A stretch of 64,000 bases of DNA from Lentinus brumalis (GCA_001792895.1 MARA01000009.1:744001-808000), one strand, 5' to 3'; shown: positions 18,866 through 31,619, counted from the stretch's first letter. The notes: a model not told the origin generated them from the letters alone. Numbers and translations are program-made.

Positions 18866-21717
18866 ATGCCCTCCATCCTCAATCTCAAGTTCAAAGTCTG
18901 TCCTCGCTGTATGCGCCCTGCCCCGGCGTTGCTCATCTTTGTTCTCGCACCAGGGGAACAAGTCCTTCGTGCCCTTCAGCAATTTGAGCGATGTGGATTC
19001 TCTGACGAAGACCTGGAAGGTGCGCAGCACTTTCTTTCTCTCTCTCTTCCCCCGTAACCCCTCCGAAAATTTTCCAAAGGTTTGCACGAAGGTCGCTAGC
19101 TTCCTGGAGCAGGGCCAGCGTCTCGAGAACCTCAGTTGGAGGCTATGGCATCTCCAGAACCTCATGGTCGACAGCGACAACGCCAAGTCCAAGCGCGACT
19201 TCAAGAAGCTGTCGAAGTGCATGAGTGACAAGCTGGACAAGGAGAAGGGCAGGTGCGTTTTCGTCCACATCCGACTCTCGAGTCAATTTTCCCCCAATCC
19301 CCTAACTCGTCGCCAGGAGCATCGAGGAGCTTCAGGCGCCCGACTTCAAGCGCAATCACTCCACGGAACTCCTCCAACAACGCGCACTCGAGAAGGAGCG
19401 CGAGCGCGAGGCCAGTCAGAACGGTCTCCCCGGCACCATTCACCGGATGCAGTTCACCTTCTCCGTCGACCGGCCCTCGTCCATTGTCGCGACTGCGGTC
19501 ACCACCAAGAAGCCCGACATGAAGCCCTCCCCGGAATTCAAGGACAATGCCAAGCGCGGACGCCCGACTACCCGCTCCACGGCGGCCGCTGAAGAGGGCG
19601 CGACGAAGGACACCGACGATAGAGACCAGCCCCTGACCCAGCGGGGCCGCAAGACCAAGCTCGAGGCCCACAATAAAGAAGACCTGTACCATACCGCCTC
19701 CCTCCGCTTCCCTTCCCTCTTCTCCAACGACTTCGGCCCTGCCGCACTCCTCTTCCCCAGTCCGTCTACAACGAACCCCATGACTTACGGCGAGGGCGTC
19801 GCCTCCACGAACAATGACGGTTTCAGCATCATTCGTCCCACGATAGAGCTTCCCTCGACGAGCTCCTCAATGCAGATAGTCCCGGCGGCTGGTCCTCTGG
19901 AGGCTACAACCACGTCGACGCGCGGCACAATGATCGTTTCGAGTCTCAGGAAGACGTCGAGATGAAGGTTGCCACCGCCGAGTCGTCGTACCCTCCCCAC
20001 GCCGCTCGGGCTGAGCCCGCCGCCGAGGACGAGAGTATGCTGAAGTCTGCAGCCCTTCGCAGCGTCTCCGCGCTCAGCGGCATGGAGGACGTCGTCCCTC
20101 GTACCATCACTCCGTCGCGCATCGGCCCCAATTCCGGCCCCGGCGCGAACGCGTCTACGAGCACCAGCAAGCGGCCGTCTCTGAGCGTGCGCACGCAGTC
20201 TGTGAGCACTCGCTCGACTGGTCCGAGTGCCACCCCGGTAAACTCCTCGCAGCAAAACAGCACCAGCAATTCCGCCCCTGGTGGCGTGAAGGCCGAGTGC
20301 TCGAACTGTGGCGCCACGCATACGCCCCTGTGGCGTCGCGGCCTCAACGACGAGCTGAACTGCAACGCATGCGGGTTGTACTGCAAGCTCGTATGTCGCT
20401 TTGTCTAGCCTCGGCACTGCGTGAACCTGTTCTGACATATTACGTTCTTAGCACAAGCGCCCCCGCCCAAAGAGCATGCGCAACAATCACGGCGAAGGTC
20501 GTGCCCAAGCTGCTCCTCGTCAGGAATCCCAGGAAGTTGTTGGTGAGTGGCCCCCGGCCACGTTCCATTGTCCGCGCGTTCTCACCACGCCTTCCAGCAC
20601 AATGCTACAACTGCCACACGACCGCAACTCCGCTTTGGCGGAAGGACGATGAGGGGAAGACTGTATGTAACGCGTGAGTAAACGTTTCGCGAGATCCTCT
20701 TCCAGCGCTCATAGAAGCCTTCGGACGCGCTTGCAGTTGCGGCTTATAGTAAGTGGCCCACCACATTGTAATAGGATCCCGAGGACTGACGGCCAATATA
20801 GCTATAAGTTGCATGGCTCGGCACGCCCTATCTCCATGAAGTCCGACGTCATCCGCAAACGTGCCCGGCATGACGCCCGGCGCGGCGTCGGGAACGGCTC
20901 TTCGGAGACCCCGCCTTCGGCCAGCCCGGGGGCCAGCCGCCGCGCTTCGCCCAATGCGGAGTCGACGCCGACGCTCGCGCCGGACTCCTCGACGCAGCTG
21001 TCGTACTCCGACAGCGGCAACGGCAACGGCGGCATGGACTACCGCTCGTCGATGCAGTCCGAGCTCATGGGCGCCCTGGGCTCGAACGACGGCCAGATGC
21101 AGTTCGGCAACCATATCTACAGCACGAACATGTTTTCCTATCCAGGGCCGTACCACCCCGACTACCTGACTCAGGTGTACAGCATCCCGAGCGACGGGCT
21201 GCAGTATCCGTCGGACGACACATCGGATCCCGAGTCTGGTTCGGAGTCGCGTTCCAACAAGCGTCGACGGTTGAGCGACTCCTCCGCTTCCGAGCCGCCC
21301 TCGTCCGCTGTCTCGTATTCATCGTATTCGGACTCATACACGTCGCCATCGTCGTCGACCTCGCACTCGCAGCGTTCATCCGTCGACTTCCCTTACACCC
21401 CGTACTCCTCGTTCAACATGCTCCGTGGTGGCTCGTGGCACCCTCCCATGCTTCCTCCGGACCAGTCGCCGCATACGTTCGTCCACCCGCCCATGCTCCC
21501 CCACAACAGCGAGGACTCGCCGATGTTCTTCCACCCTCCGATGGTTCAGAACGACGACACGGACGCGCTGTTTGCGGCGTACCTGCATCCGCCCATGATG
21601 CCACCGGATGACTCGCCGCCGATGAGCTCGCTGCAGCTTCACCCTCCCATGATCCCGAACGAGTGGAAGATGAGCCAGAACGACATGTACGACAACAACG
21701 CCATGGTCACGTTCTGA
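18866..21717 (+). CDS. AreA-like GATA transcription factor with two GATA fingers
   Basis: This nuclear regulator has an N-terminal AreA-type domain (SLTKTWK, CTKVASFLEQGQRLENLSWR, KKLSKCMSDKLDKEKGR). Two CX2C-X17/18-CX2C GATA fingers follow: CSNCGATHTPLWRRGLNDEL..CNACGLYCKL, and CYNCHTTATPLWRKDDEGK..CNACGLYYKL with the basic tail RKRARHD. Exons: 18866-18895, 18954-19019, 19080-19252, 19317 to an uncertain junction, then to 20390, 20452-20542, 20598-20673, 20738-20749, 20802-21717. The frame changes between 19686 and 19849: either a 161-nt intron at 19686-19846, or a 1-nt deletion near 19849 that would break the gene. The C-terminus has five HPPM motifs. AreA proteins control nitrogen catabolism and normally have one finger; two fingers are typical of siderophore repressors, so the exact role is open. 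Confidence 0.87.
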
Positions 21718-22460
21718 CGCGTTCCGCAACGAGCACATTATGCCCCATATGCCCCATCCTTCTTGCTGTGCTCCCATCCTCGGCTCGGTCTTCCGACTCT
21801 CCACCACGGACAGAATCGTAATGGACGATCCACGATGTAGCATTCCACACACATTTTCCGTTCTGCACCACTATGATTTTCGTTATGGGCTTATGCGTAA
21901 TATGGCTCCGCTCTCCCGTCCCCCAACCGGTCTACCCTTTCCTGCACCTCCCATCATCTTGTCCATTGGGTCCGCGTCGACGTCGTCTTGATGCTTTCCA
22001 CCACGCTTCCTCTCTCGCCGAAGTTATCCCCTGTGTAGATCGCCCACACATTTTGTCCGTGTCGTGCTGCATTTCCGGTCCGTTGCATAGCCAGTTCGTG
22101 CTCGTGCTGCATCGTCGTCATCATCAGCATTTGTCCCTCTCCACACCCGTGTCTTCAGTAGTATAGTTTTCTCCTCTCTCTCCATCTCTGTTCTGTCTCA
22201 CGCTGTACCTCTCCGCTGCGCTTCTCTGTGCATTCCTCTCCGGCTCGCTCTCCACTATATCCATACCGGGTCCTCTCGTCCGCCTTGCTCCCCCTTCCCT
22301 CCCGCTCTGCCCCTATTTCTCCTTCCTGTATTCTTCTTTGCCTCTTTCCGCTCTTCCTCTCTTCCTCGCTCCCTCGCCCTCCTCTACGTCCCGACTCCTG
22401 GCACGAGACGACGACCCAACCCATTACGACCTCCCTCTCCCTCTCTCTCCCTCCCTAAAA
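21718..22460 (+). repeat. Pyrimidine-rich tract downstream of the GATA factor
   Basis: From about 22160 to 22460 the plus strand is almost pure C/T (for example CTCTCCCTCTCTCTCCCTCC near 22430-22455). It is low-complexity DNA that creates spurious Ser/Pro/Leu open frames. It may be part of the 3' UTR of the GATA gene or the promoter of an unseen gene. Confidence 0.6.
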
Positions 22461-25400
22461 TTATTTCTCAAATAGGTGTACGAGCGTCGAGCAGAAGCGC
22501 AGAACCAAACGCGAAGGGCTTCGCGAATCAAGCCCCGTCAATTCCGAATAGATATTTATCCACTTCACACCCTTTCGAACGTCCGCCGCGCCCTCCTTCC
22601 GAGTCCCTCGTGTCGACGAAGCGGGCCGTGGACCCCTTGCTTTCCCCCATCCCCTTCCCCCGACTCCCCGACCCAACTACATAGTGCTTAGCGCGTTAGT
22701 TCTTGGCATGTCCGTATACCCCTGCCTCGCGAATACAAATTGTGTCGATAGCCTCATCCATCATAGCCTCTGCCTCGAGGATGGTCGAATGTGTGTGCGG
22801 TGCGTGAACCTGTGAACGCGCTCAGAACTTCTAGGTTCCTCGTCCGAACGGCTTCCTGGGACATTAAATGCACCCGCGTGTGGCCCGTGTTCAGATGTTC
22901 AGCTGGGCGCAAGGGGTTTACGTATACTCGGGCTAGTGCTATTCAGAACGCGCAGCTCGTGCTCCGCTCAGCTTTGGGGGGCTTGGATTGTGTGGCGTTC
23001 GGTGAACATGAGTTGGAGGAGTCGGAAATGGGGACTACCCCGCCTTCATGGGGACGCGAACCTCTTCGAACTCTTCTCCGAGACCGTTCTGCTCACGAGG
23101 GGTGGCGCGCATGCTATGTACGTGACTGGCTTACCTCCAACAGTAAGTATACGTCGTGCTGGCTTGCGCCGCGGAAAACCCTACGCGAGAATTTACTGTA
23201 TGGAGAAGCACGCAGCGCTGACTCACAGGGATTGCTTGGGCTTGGGGACCCTGTTATGGGCAATTCGTGGCTGCCCGCAGACGATCTGCACTGTGTGAGT
23301 TTAAGGCCAGGATCTTCGTGAATGGACGAGATTGCCCTCTGCTCAGGAGCTACTGCTTCCACTCAAATTTCGCTGTTCGTCTCTGTCCAAGAGCGAAGGC
23401 GTGTCGGCTATCAGAAGCTCTTGCAGCCGTCGGAGTGCGATCTTCAGGGAGGTATGCCACGTCTATTCTTGACACGGAGGAGTAGATCTCAGGAGGGCCA
23501 CGGTTCGCGGGAGCGGTACATCGGTCTGAATCCACTGTTCCCCTGAGAGATATGCGTGAGACACTCTGCGGTGCTGCGTACGATACGAGAGTACTCACAT
23601 GTCCGCCACCCTGCCCCACCGTACTTCAGGCGAGCCACCACCACTGGATGCTCACCTATACGGGCATGTACATAAGAGTCTAAGACATAGGAAGCATGCG
23701 CCTGCGCCACTTCTAGATATGACCCTGGTTGTGCAATCGCACTGTCGAAGGCTTCCTGGGCTGTCTGAAGCTGCGCTATGGCAAGGTTTGACCGCGCCAG
23801 CTGACATGGGTCGCGTCATACCGCGTTGTGTATCCCCACGCACCGAAGGCAGGATGTGACCGCCGGTCGGAAAATTGTGGCAGGGCTGTGAGAGAAACGA
23901 TATACCGTGAGTTCGCAAGCTCGACAACTCCTACGCACTGAAGCTGAAGTGTGACGATCTAGAGTTCGTACCTTTCCTTGCAGAAGGACGTGGGCGGCGC
24001 ATGGGGAACACACGCAAACCACGCAGTGCAGCGCAGCCCAGCGGACTGTATTACAAGTATGCCAAGAGCCGGCCGCAACAGAAGTATCGTTGCCTGTCGT
24101 CAGTGCTGCTGATATCGGCGGCAATGGTGGGTGGCACATATGCTGGTGGTCTTCGTGCTTCTGTCACGTCATGAGATGGCCAAAGGCGGCAATGGGACGA
24201 AAGCGGGAGATCGTCGCACCCCTTTGCGCTGTGATGGTGCCGCAGCGGTCCATGAACGGACGTTGGTAAGCCTAAGATCCAACGATCGAATCTGGAGAAG
24301 ACAGAGGAGATTGCGCCCGCCGGGATGCGCGTCCAAGCCCGTCCCGGTTGCGGCCTGAATCACGAGCGAGGGGTTAGCGTAAGAGAGGCAGTTCTAGTTC
24401 CTGCGCCAACTGCGTACCTTCACCTGGAGAACACGTTGTGGCTGGATGAGTATCATTTGTGGGCGTCGTGTGGGATGAGTCCGGTCTAGCACGGACGAGA
24501 GACGGTAGAGAGGCGCGGACGAGACACATCTGTCATTGTCGAAAGCGCCTGGAGACAAGACGATCAGCGTCGGGCGTTGAGTGGCACACTGGGAGGAGTA
24601 CTTACTCAACGATTGAGTAAAGTTCACGTCCCACGGACACTGATAGCGGTGCGGGAGTCGGTGCGTCACGAAATATGAGCGCAGGCAGGAAGCAGATCCT
24701 TTGTTCCCGATCGTCGTCCCTGCCGCGCGACCTGTAAGTACGGATGCATCGGGGAACGGCGGTACGCTCGGGACGGTGATTCCTCGAGGGATTGCGTCTT
24801 CTCCCGAGAACCGAGTCCCGCCTTCATGACGATACCTCAACAAGCTGCAAGGTATTTGCGCCGCACAGCGTCGGAGCTGACGCACCGTAGCTGCGGCGGG
24901 GGGAGATTGAACGCTGGAGTCCCCGGTCCATGTGCACCGACCACACTTGGTCATTTACCCCGACAATTTCTGGAGAGCATTGCGCGAGGCCGCAGTATAG
25001 TCGCATAGTAGCACGGTACCAGAGCTCAGCCTTCGTCATTCAGACCCGGGAGGTAGGGCCGTCAAGCCTTACTGTGTATGGCTCGTGCTGTATTTCGTTG
25101 AACGGACCCGAGAGGGAAAGGAGCGGCGATCGTGTTCAATGCGTGGGGCATGGTAACTCTCCAGGCGCGTGCCCGCTCATTTGATGGACGAGGATCCGGG
25201 GAAGGGAGCTGGAAGGGAGCTGCATTGCAGCTTGCAGACATCAAGGTTTCGGCGGAACACTGAAGTCGTCCGTAAGATTCGAATGTAATCGGACAAGCTT
25301 GAGTTAGAAACGCACCCATGCGAGAGCTACAAGGTTGCGTCGCCTAGCGAAGGCTTCTGCGCAGTGCGTTGTGCCTACCGATGCTGCCGACTCATCGTCT

Positions 25401-27518
25401 ACCGTATGCGAAAGTGTCTGCGGTGCGCGATTGTCCCTCCACACATTCGCTGCCACAACTGGCAAAGTTCCTGCGGCTCGGTCAAGCTGGCGGTCCATGG
25501 ATGATGCAGCGTCCAGCATCTCGCATCTGCATCTTCTGCCACATCCACATACTTACACCCAGTAGTGTGGTGGCGTCCAGGTGACCGCTCAGAAGCGCAG
25601 AGAAGGAGCATCGTCTGTGAGAGTCCGCAAGGCCACGCTGGGAGAGAGTTTAACCCGTTCGGAAAGAACTTCCCGCGTCGCTTGCTCCCGCCCATGTTCG
25701 TCCAAAGCGAGCAGCCAAGGCGATAGATCTGCGGACACGTTCAAGGCACTCCACGCTCACTGGCGAGATGCAATCCGACGATATCAGCAATCACGTATGG
25801 AGCATCAGAGGCATTATGTTGATACTCAGCGAATAATGCCTACAGGTCTTCCGCAGCAGTCTGTCCATGACGGCCACTACGGAACAGAAAACATTGGACA
25901 GAAGGTTGGTAGCAGTAGAGATCAGGAGATCTCCGGCCGAGAAATGGAGAAGCAAACAATGTGGTTGCAGCGTGCCCAAGGAAACTCACCATGAGGCCTC
26001 GGGATGACTCTGGTACGCGCGTCGTTCGGTCCAAGACCGACCATGGTCGGTATGCGAGGTTCCGAGGGGCGGAGGACTCACCGCTCCATTCAGTGGACGT
26101 TCGGCGCGATAGCGCTGGGCGTGTTCGCCGTCCGGACCGCACGGTGCGATTACTCGACCGAGGCGGCGTGTTCGGAAAGGCGGGAAAGCTAGGACTATAT
26201 TGTCCGCGATGTCATGGGGAGAGGTGAGCGATGTCGGCGCATGCAGCACGTTGTCGTGGTTCAACAGCGAGGAGTAAGCGTGCGGGCTGACAGGGCACTG
26301 AATCGAGATTGTCCTAAATGCAGGGGAAGAGGCGATTAGAAATAAGCATCGTCCAAGATCGCCCATCTGCCGTCGCTCACCGTGCGATGCGCCTTGCGGT
26401 AGAGGGCGGGCAATGGACTTTGGCGAAGGCGCGGGAGAAGCCGCAGACATACGGCAGCCTCGAGGCGTGGGCTCTCGCCGGCGTGGACGCCGTGTCCGAT
26501 CCTGACGATGGCTTCGGCACCTGAGGTCCCATTTGACGCGATCCATCACCTGTGTTAGCATTTCAAGTCCTGATCGTCGGATATCCGAGAACATGAACAC
26601 GTTCCGTCGAGCAGATGCCATCGTACGCATTACTCACCGCCGTCGGCCCTCCGCATGGCGTGGCGTCGGAGGTGACGTCTCTCGGATCTTGCGGTGGTCT
26701 CATGCGGATTAGACCTCCACATTGTAAGGCGCATGAGGGCCAGTAGAACTGAGGACCCAACAGGCCTAGGGGTTGCGTCGCACAAAACCCGTAGCTATAG
26801 GTCAATAGATACAGCGGTTACTTATGGAAACAGGTCGGTCCATCGGTCCGTCTCTCCTCAGTACTTACTGACGTAGTCGTTTGAGCCACATCGGAGGGGG
26901 AGTTCGGCGTTCGGCGTTCGCTAGAAGTGCGAGTAGGTCATGGCCCCATCTTGCTACGTCCAGATCAAGTCATGTGTGCGGGAAATGGGTGGTGCGGTGT
27001 GTACGACTGGTGCTGTGATATGGAAGAAGGAAACCCCTCCGGGGCCATGAGGCTGAATTGCGGTTGCCAGTTGGGCGGGAAGGAACAAGGAAGGAGCGTA
27101 AGAGTCGTAAGCTCCAGCAGCCTTCGCTGAACGGACCGCAGCGTATCCACGAGGCGCGGCAGAAGATGCAGATGGCGGCGAGAGGAAAAGAGAGGAAATA
27201 TTCCTTAGCCCTGCATGTCACACGGTGTCACCATGTACCGATCCCAGGCGTCTAACGTTGCGAGTGGTTGTATTATGTGACGCGACTTGAGCTTAAGTAC
27301 TGGTGCCATAACATAACTGAGACCAAGTCGCATAAGTACGGCAACATTCCAGGCTCTGACAGATGAGATTACTGATGAGGCGACGTATAGCTTGCGTCTC
27401 CGAAGTAACTTATAGGGGATGTCGGCACCAGGGCCCAGGAGTGACGACCGCCGCAACCTCTTCCACCTATCAGTATCCTCCGCCCTTCATCTACCACGAT
27501 GCTACCCGGTGCTACTAC
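22461..27518. other. Gene-poor 5 kb with minus-strand splice-like signals
   Basis: No open frame carries a recognisable motif. Good minus-strand donor sequences (GTGAGT or GTAAGT) recur near 24606, 25551, 25988, 26085, 26634 and 26868. A stretch between a CAG acceptor near 26518 and a GTGAGC donor near 26380 reads as protein-like sequence (AEAIVRIGHGVHAGESPRLE). I could not link exons into one frame. This may be a divergent multi-exon gene or its decayed remains. Confidence 0.35.
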
Positions 27519-29151
27519 TCACGCCGACTCGGACACGGGGGAGCCAGCATGCGGAAACACTCTCTGCGAAAACTGGAGCATTTCCCAGGAAAGGTCCGTC
27601 CTTTGTGGGAAGACGACTCGCGCGACGTTCAACTCCCGCAGCGGATGCGGCCTCTTGGGATACCTGATCTTGTCAAAAGCGTCGTGCGTGAGCTCCATCT
27701 CCGGGAGGTGCAGCGCGCGAAGGCGGGGACAGTGTTCTGCGAAGTGAACGAGCGACTCGAACCCTGCGCGTAGCTGCTCCAGCGTGGTGAGCTCCAGGCG
27801 GAAGGTTTCGATGTCCGGCCAGGATTCGGCGAGACACTGGATGTCCGAAGCGTTGTAGGCGAAGCAGAAGTCCCCGAAGCTCAACGAGACATTGCGCAGC
27901 TCGTGCAACTTGAGCAAGGGCTCGATCACTGCACAGAGGGCACCGGCCAGCATCGGGGCCGGCTTCTGCCATGTGCGTTGGACGGGAGTCCCGCCCATCG
28001 GATTGTGAACGGTGGACTTGTAGCATTTCAGATGAAGTGCGGTCAATCGTGTATGTTTGTCCGCCAGTACTTGAAAGTGACTGGTACATTGTGGGGACAG
28101 TTGAGCAGGATCATCGTGTGGGACAGAAATAGTCAGTGAGCGCAGCTGGGGTAGGAGTGCGCTGTCGAGGAAGACTTCCATCGGGTGCCACACGCCCGTA
28201 AGTACGAGCACGCGAACGTGATCAAATGTCAAGTGGGCGGGAGATGCTTGGCTGAGAGTTAGGGAGAGGGATTCGAGGCGGGGAAGGCTGGAGAGAGGTG
28301 TGAGTCCGTGAGGTGGCGCATCCACAAGGGCACTTCGGGAACGCGCCCAGGGCAAGGGGGCGTTGACCTCGACGGTACGTAGGCGCTTCTGGCTCTGGAG
28401 GACTTCCAAGCTGAGTGGGGTTCCGCTGTAGACACGCACATGCTCCAGCTGAGGACTCATCGTACACGCCTCGCAGAAGACCTCTTCGAGCCTTTCTCGG
28501 AGACTGTATTGAATTCGCGGAAACGACATGGACAATTGGCGGACGGAAGGGGACATGAGCTGCAAAACTCCATGCCCATCTGTGTACCCGGTACTGGACC
28601 TTGAAGTCAAGATGTGCCTCTTGGCCTCTTCACTCCTAAGAGCGACTACGACTTCGCGGAGCGCCGGGAGTACCGGGTCTGCTCGTAGTAGAGGAACGAG
28701 GTCCGCCCAAACCGAAGGACGTGCGCTGAACGGATGCAGCGTAACTGTACGCACTCTGGAGGCGTATCCGTAAAATTCCTCCCATCGCGGATGAGTACGA
28801 GGGTCATCTAGAGAGGGATAGGTCTGGTCGACATCAGTACTTTGTATTCAAGGTCTATACGAGTGGTTGACCTACAAAAGTACGACCGACACGTTCAAGA
28901 TTGCTTTCAGGATCGAGCACCCGCAGAATTCCAAGCACAGACAGCAGGTTGAGTAAGGACTCGTCACTGGGGAGACAGGTCCATAGAACATTGAGAGCGG
29001 GTCGAACAAGGTTTCTGCATGTGAGTGCGGAGTTCAAGAGGGCCTGTCGTACTTCCGCGATCTTCTCTTGATCAGCGTAGGCGTCCGGATTCAAGTAGCC
29101 AAAGACTTCGTTGAGGACTTCCGGTACGTCTGAAATAGATCGACTGGCCAT
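27519..29151 (-). CDS. F-box / LRR-like protein (tandem copy 1)
   Basis: The protein is 526 aa from two exons (29151-28876 and 28823-27519) with a 52-nt GTAGGT..CAG intron. The N-terminus is F-box-like (VPEVLNEVFGYLNPD, ALTCRNLVRPALNVLW), and the remainder has leucine-rich repeats (SVRQLSMSFPR, PRLESLSLTLS, LPQLRSLTISVP, HELRNVSLSFG, PRLRALHLPEM). F-box proteins link substrates to SCF ubiquitin ligases; the substrate is unknown. The start is chosen to match copy 2 (MASRSISDV versus MANRSITDV), and both genes have the intron at the same place (TYPSLDDPRTHPRW versus TYPYRGDPRAHPRW). Such families expand strongly in Agaricomycetes. Confidence 0.85.
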
Positions 29152-29780
29152 CGTAGATGCTAAACAGGATTGGACGGATGAGGTACAGGAGAAGACGTTG
29201 TTCGGGCGGCTGCAAAGTAATACGCGCTGACGGCGCCTTGCCCAGACCTCACTTACATACTTCGTGGTACGGGATGTTGAATATTGGATACCCGAGTACA
29301 TGTTCAGATGTACTACGGCATCGATACAGCTTCCGGTTGGGATTAGCGGTTTGCACCAAATCTCACTGTAACTGAATGTACGGAGTGCTCTAGTGAGCCT
29401 ACGCATAAGTACATCCATACCATATATTATCCAAGTTCATCGGCTTCGACGGGCTAGACTCGTTATTGTGAGGCAATAAGGAGGAAGTCATCGCATTGCT
29501 GGGGTAGCTCGACCTCGAAGGAGACACGGTACCATCTCGAACACAACGCCGACCAGCGCCCAGCGAACTTGAGATGGAGGCTCATGCAGGAGAAGGCCGT
29601 CTTTGAATCGAATCAGCCGCGACGACAGGTCTCCCTACTCCTCTCCCTACTTAGTCTCCCCTAGGCAGACGTAAAATATGATCCATGTAGGGGGGGAACT
29701 ACTCCTGGTCCATCACAGAGACCGATGATTCGCGGCCACCGGGGCTCCAACGTGCGGGAAGACCCTCTGCGTGAACTGGA

Positions 29781-31303
29781 TTACCTCGCGAGAGAGATCC
29801 AACCCCCTGGGAACGCGACCTGCGCCACTCTGAACTCCCGCAGCGGATGATGATGCTGTCCTTCGGGGTAGGCAATGCCTCCCAAAGCGTCCCTAGTGAG
29901 CTCCATTCCCGGGAGCTGCAGAGAGCGGAGATGGGGACATTGGTGCGCGAAGTGTACCACAGACTCGAATCCGGCGCGCTGCTCGTCCTGCGTGACGAAC
30001 TCCAGACGGAAGCTCTCGAGACTGGGCCATGACTCGGCAAAAGACTGAATGTCTGAGGAGCTGTACGGGAGCGTGAACTGGCCGAAGAGCAGCGAGACGT
30101 CGCGCAGCTCATGCAGAGCGAGCAGGGGCTCGACCATGAGGCTGAAGGGTGAAGTGCCGGACTCCTGTGCGAGACCGATGTGACCGACGGACATGACATT
30201 GTTGCGGCAATGGACATCAAGTGTGGTGAGACGGGTATGTTTGATCGACAGGGTTTGGAAGCAGCTAGCGCAAATCTGATACCACACTTGAGCGTGACTT
30301 CGTTGTATCACAAAGGCGGAGAACGAGCGGAGCTGCGGCAGATCCGTTTCATCGATGAACAGGTTCAGGCGAGACCATGAACCTCTCAGCGCAAGAAAAC
30401 GAACACGCTGGAACGCAAGGCGGAGGGGAAACGCCCCGCCCACCGCCAACGAGAGATCCTCGAGACGTGGCAGAGTCGTGAGGGGTTCGAGAGCATCGGT
30501 GTTCGTGACGGTGTAGATTGTGACAGCATGTAGTCGCTTGTGGCCGTGGAGGAAACCCAAGTTTATCGGCCATAGAGTACGGACACGTAAGTGGTGCAGA
30601 TCGGGAGCCATACTGCAGGCAAGTTCAACGATTTTTTGCACGGCAGGCCTGCGGACATGAAAGCCAGGTTCCGGAAGCGACACGGACAGCTGATGTACCG
30701 AAGGGGATATCAGCCATAGGGCCCCGCGGGTCGTGTCATTACCAAAGGGAGGTACTGAAGCACCACCATCACGATAAAAGCTGCTTTCTCGGCTGAGGGT
30801 GACCTTGCGTAGTGCTGGGAGTACGGGGTCTCCTCGTAGTCGAGTGACGAGAATCTCCCATATGAACCCCTCACGCGGGATGTGTGGGTCAAGGGTTATT
30901 GAGCGCACTTGCGTGGAATATTCCTGGAAACGCTTCCATCGAGGATGGGCACGCGGATCGCCTCGGTAAGGATAGGTCTGCTCCGTATACGCATCAGCAG
31001 ATTGTGGTTATGGTGCAGGCGGAAGAAGCCTACATATATGGGCCCGGATGCACTACCTTCAGTTTCGACCTCCAGCACAATGCCCAGCGTCCACAATAGC
31101 TCGAGCAATGGCTTTTCGCTCGGGAGACAGTTCCAAAGAACGTCAAGGGCCGGTCGAGCGAAGTTTCTGCAGGCGAGGGCGGAGTGCAAGAGGGTCTTTC
31201 GAGCACAGGCAATCTCCTCTTGATAAGTGTAGTGATCCGGGTTCAGGTACAGGAAGACTTCATAGAGGATGTCCTGTACGTCTGTAATGGATCGGTTGGC
31301 CAT
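29781..31303 (-). CDS. F-box / LRR-like protein (tandem copy 2), frameshifted near its end
   Basis: This is a paralogue of the adjacent gene. Exons 31303-31034 and 30977-29781 with a 56-nt intron give 488 aa as read. The F-box region (VQDILYEVFLYLNPD, ALACRNFARPALDVLW) and leucine-rich repeats match copy 1 along their length. At about 29808-29818 the run AGGGGGTTGG is one base shorter than in copy 1, so the frame ends at SLAR. The next frame continues with DLSREVIQFTQRVFPHVG, which matches DLSWEMLQFSQRVFPHAG of copy 1, to a stop at 29713-29715. The last ~35 residues are therefore lost, by mutation or by a sequencing error in the G run. The F-box itself is intact. Confidence 0.8.
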
Positions 31304-31534
31304 CCTCAATGTTGTAGGTTCAGCATTCGCGGTCCTGTTACCGGTTGTTATTCAATTGATCGCATAAAAGCGCTAACCCCAGACCATTTACTGACTCACC
31401 CTGCGCCGTCCCAGATCTTGGTGAGTATGAAACCAAGTAAGTTGGAACACATCAATGAAAGGATGTTTCGGTACCGTGCGATGGCGGTACGATGGCCGTG
31501 CGATGCCAGGAGCTCTGGCCGCCCTTCAAAGGTC

Positions 31535-31606
31535 GGGCATTTGGCACAGTGGTAGCGCGCACGCTTCGCATGCGTGAGGTCTAGGGTTCGACTCCCTAAA
31601 TGTCCA
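31535..31606 (+). tRNA. tRNA-Ala (anticodon CGC)
   Basis: The 72-nt cloverleaf has an acceptor GGGCATT/AATGTCC (one G-U pair) with discriminator A, an anticodon stem CACGC/GCGTG around loop TTCGCAT (anticodon CGC, reading GCG), and a T arm TAGGG-TTCGACT-CCCTA. The internal Pol III boxes are canonical: A box TGGCACAGTGG and B box GGTTCGACTCC. There is no intron. The D stem has one mismatch. Confidence 0.95.
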
Positions 31607-31619
31607 TACTTTGATACTC

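Noticed and set aside
22155..22458. Coding potential in the pyrimidine-rich region (both strands)
   Set aside because: The translations are low-complexity Ser/Pro/Leu or Arg/Glu/Gly products of a C/T tract.
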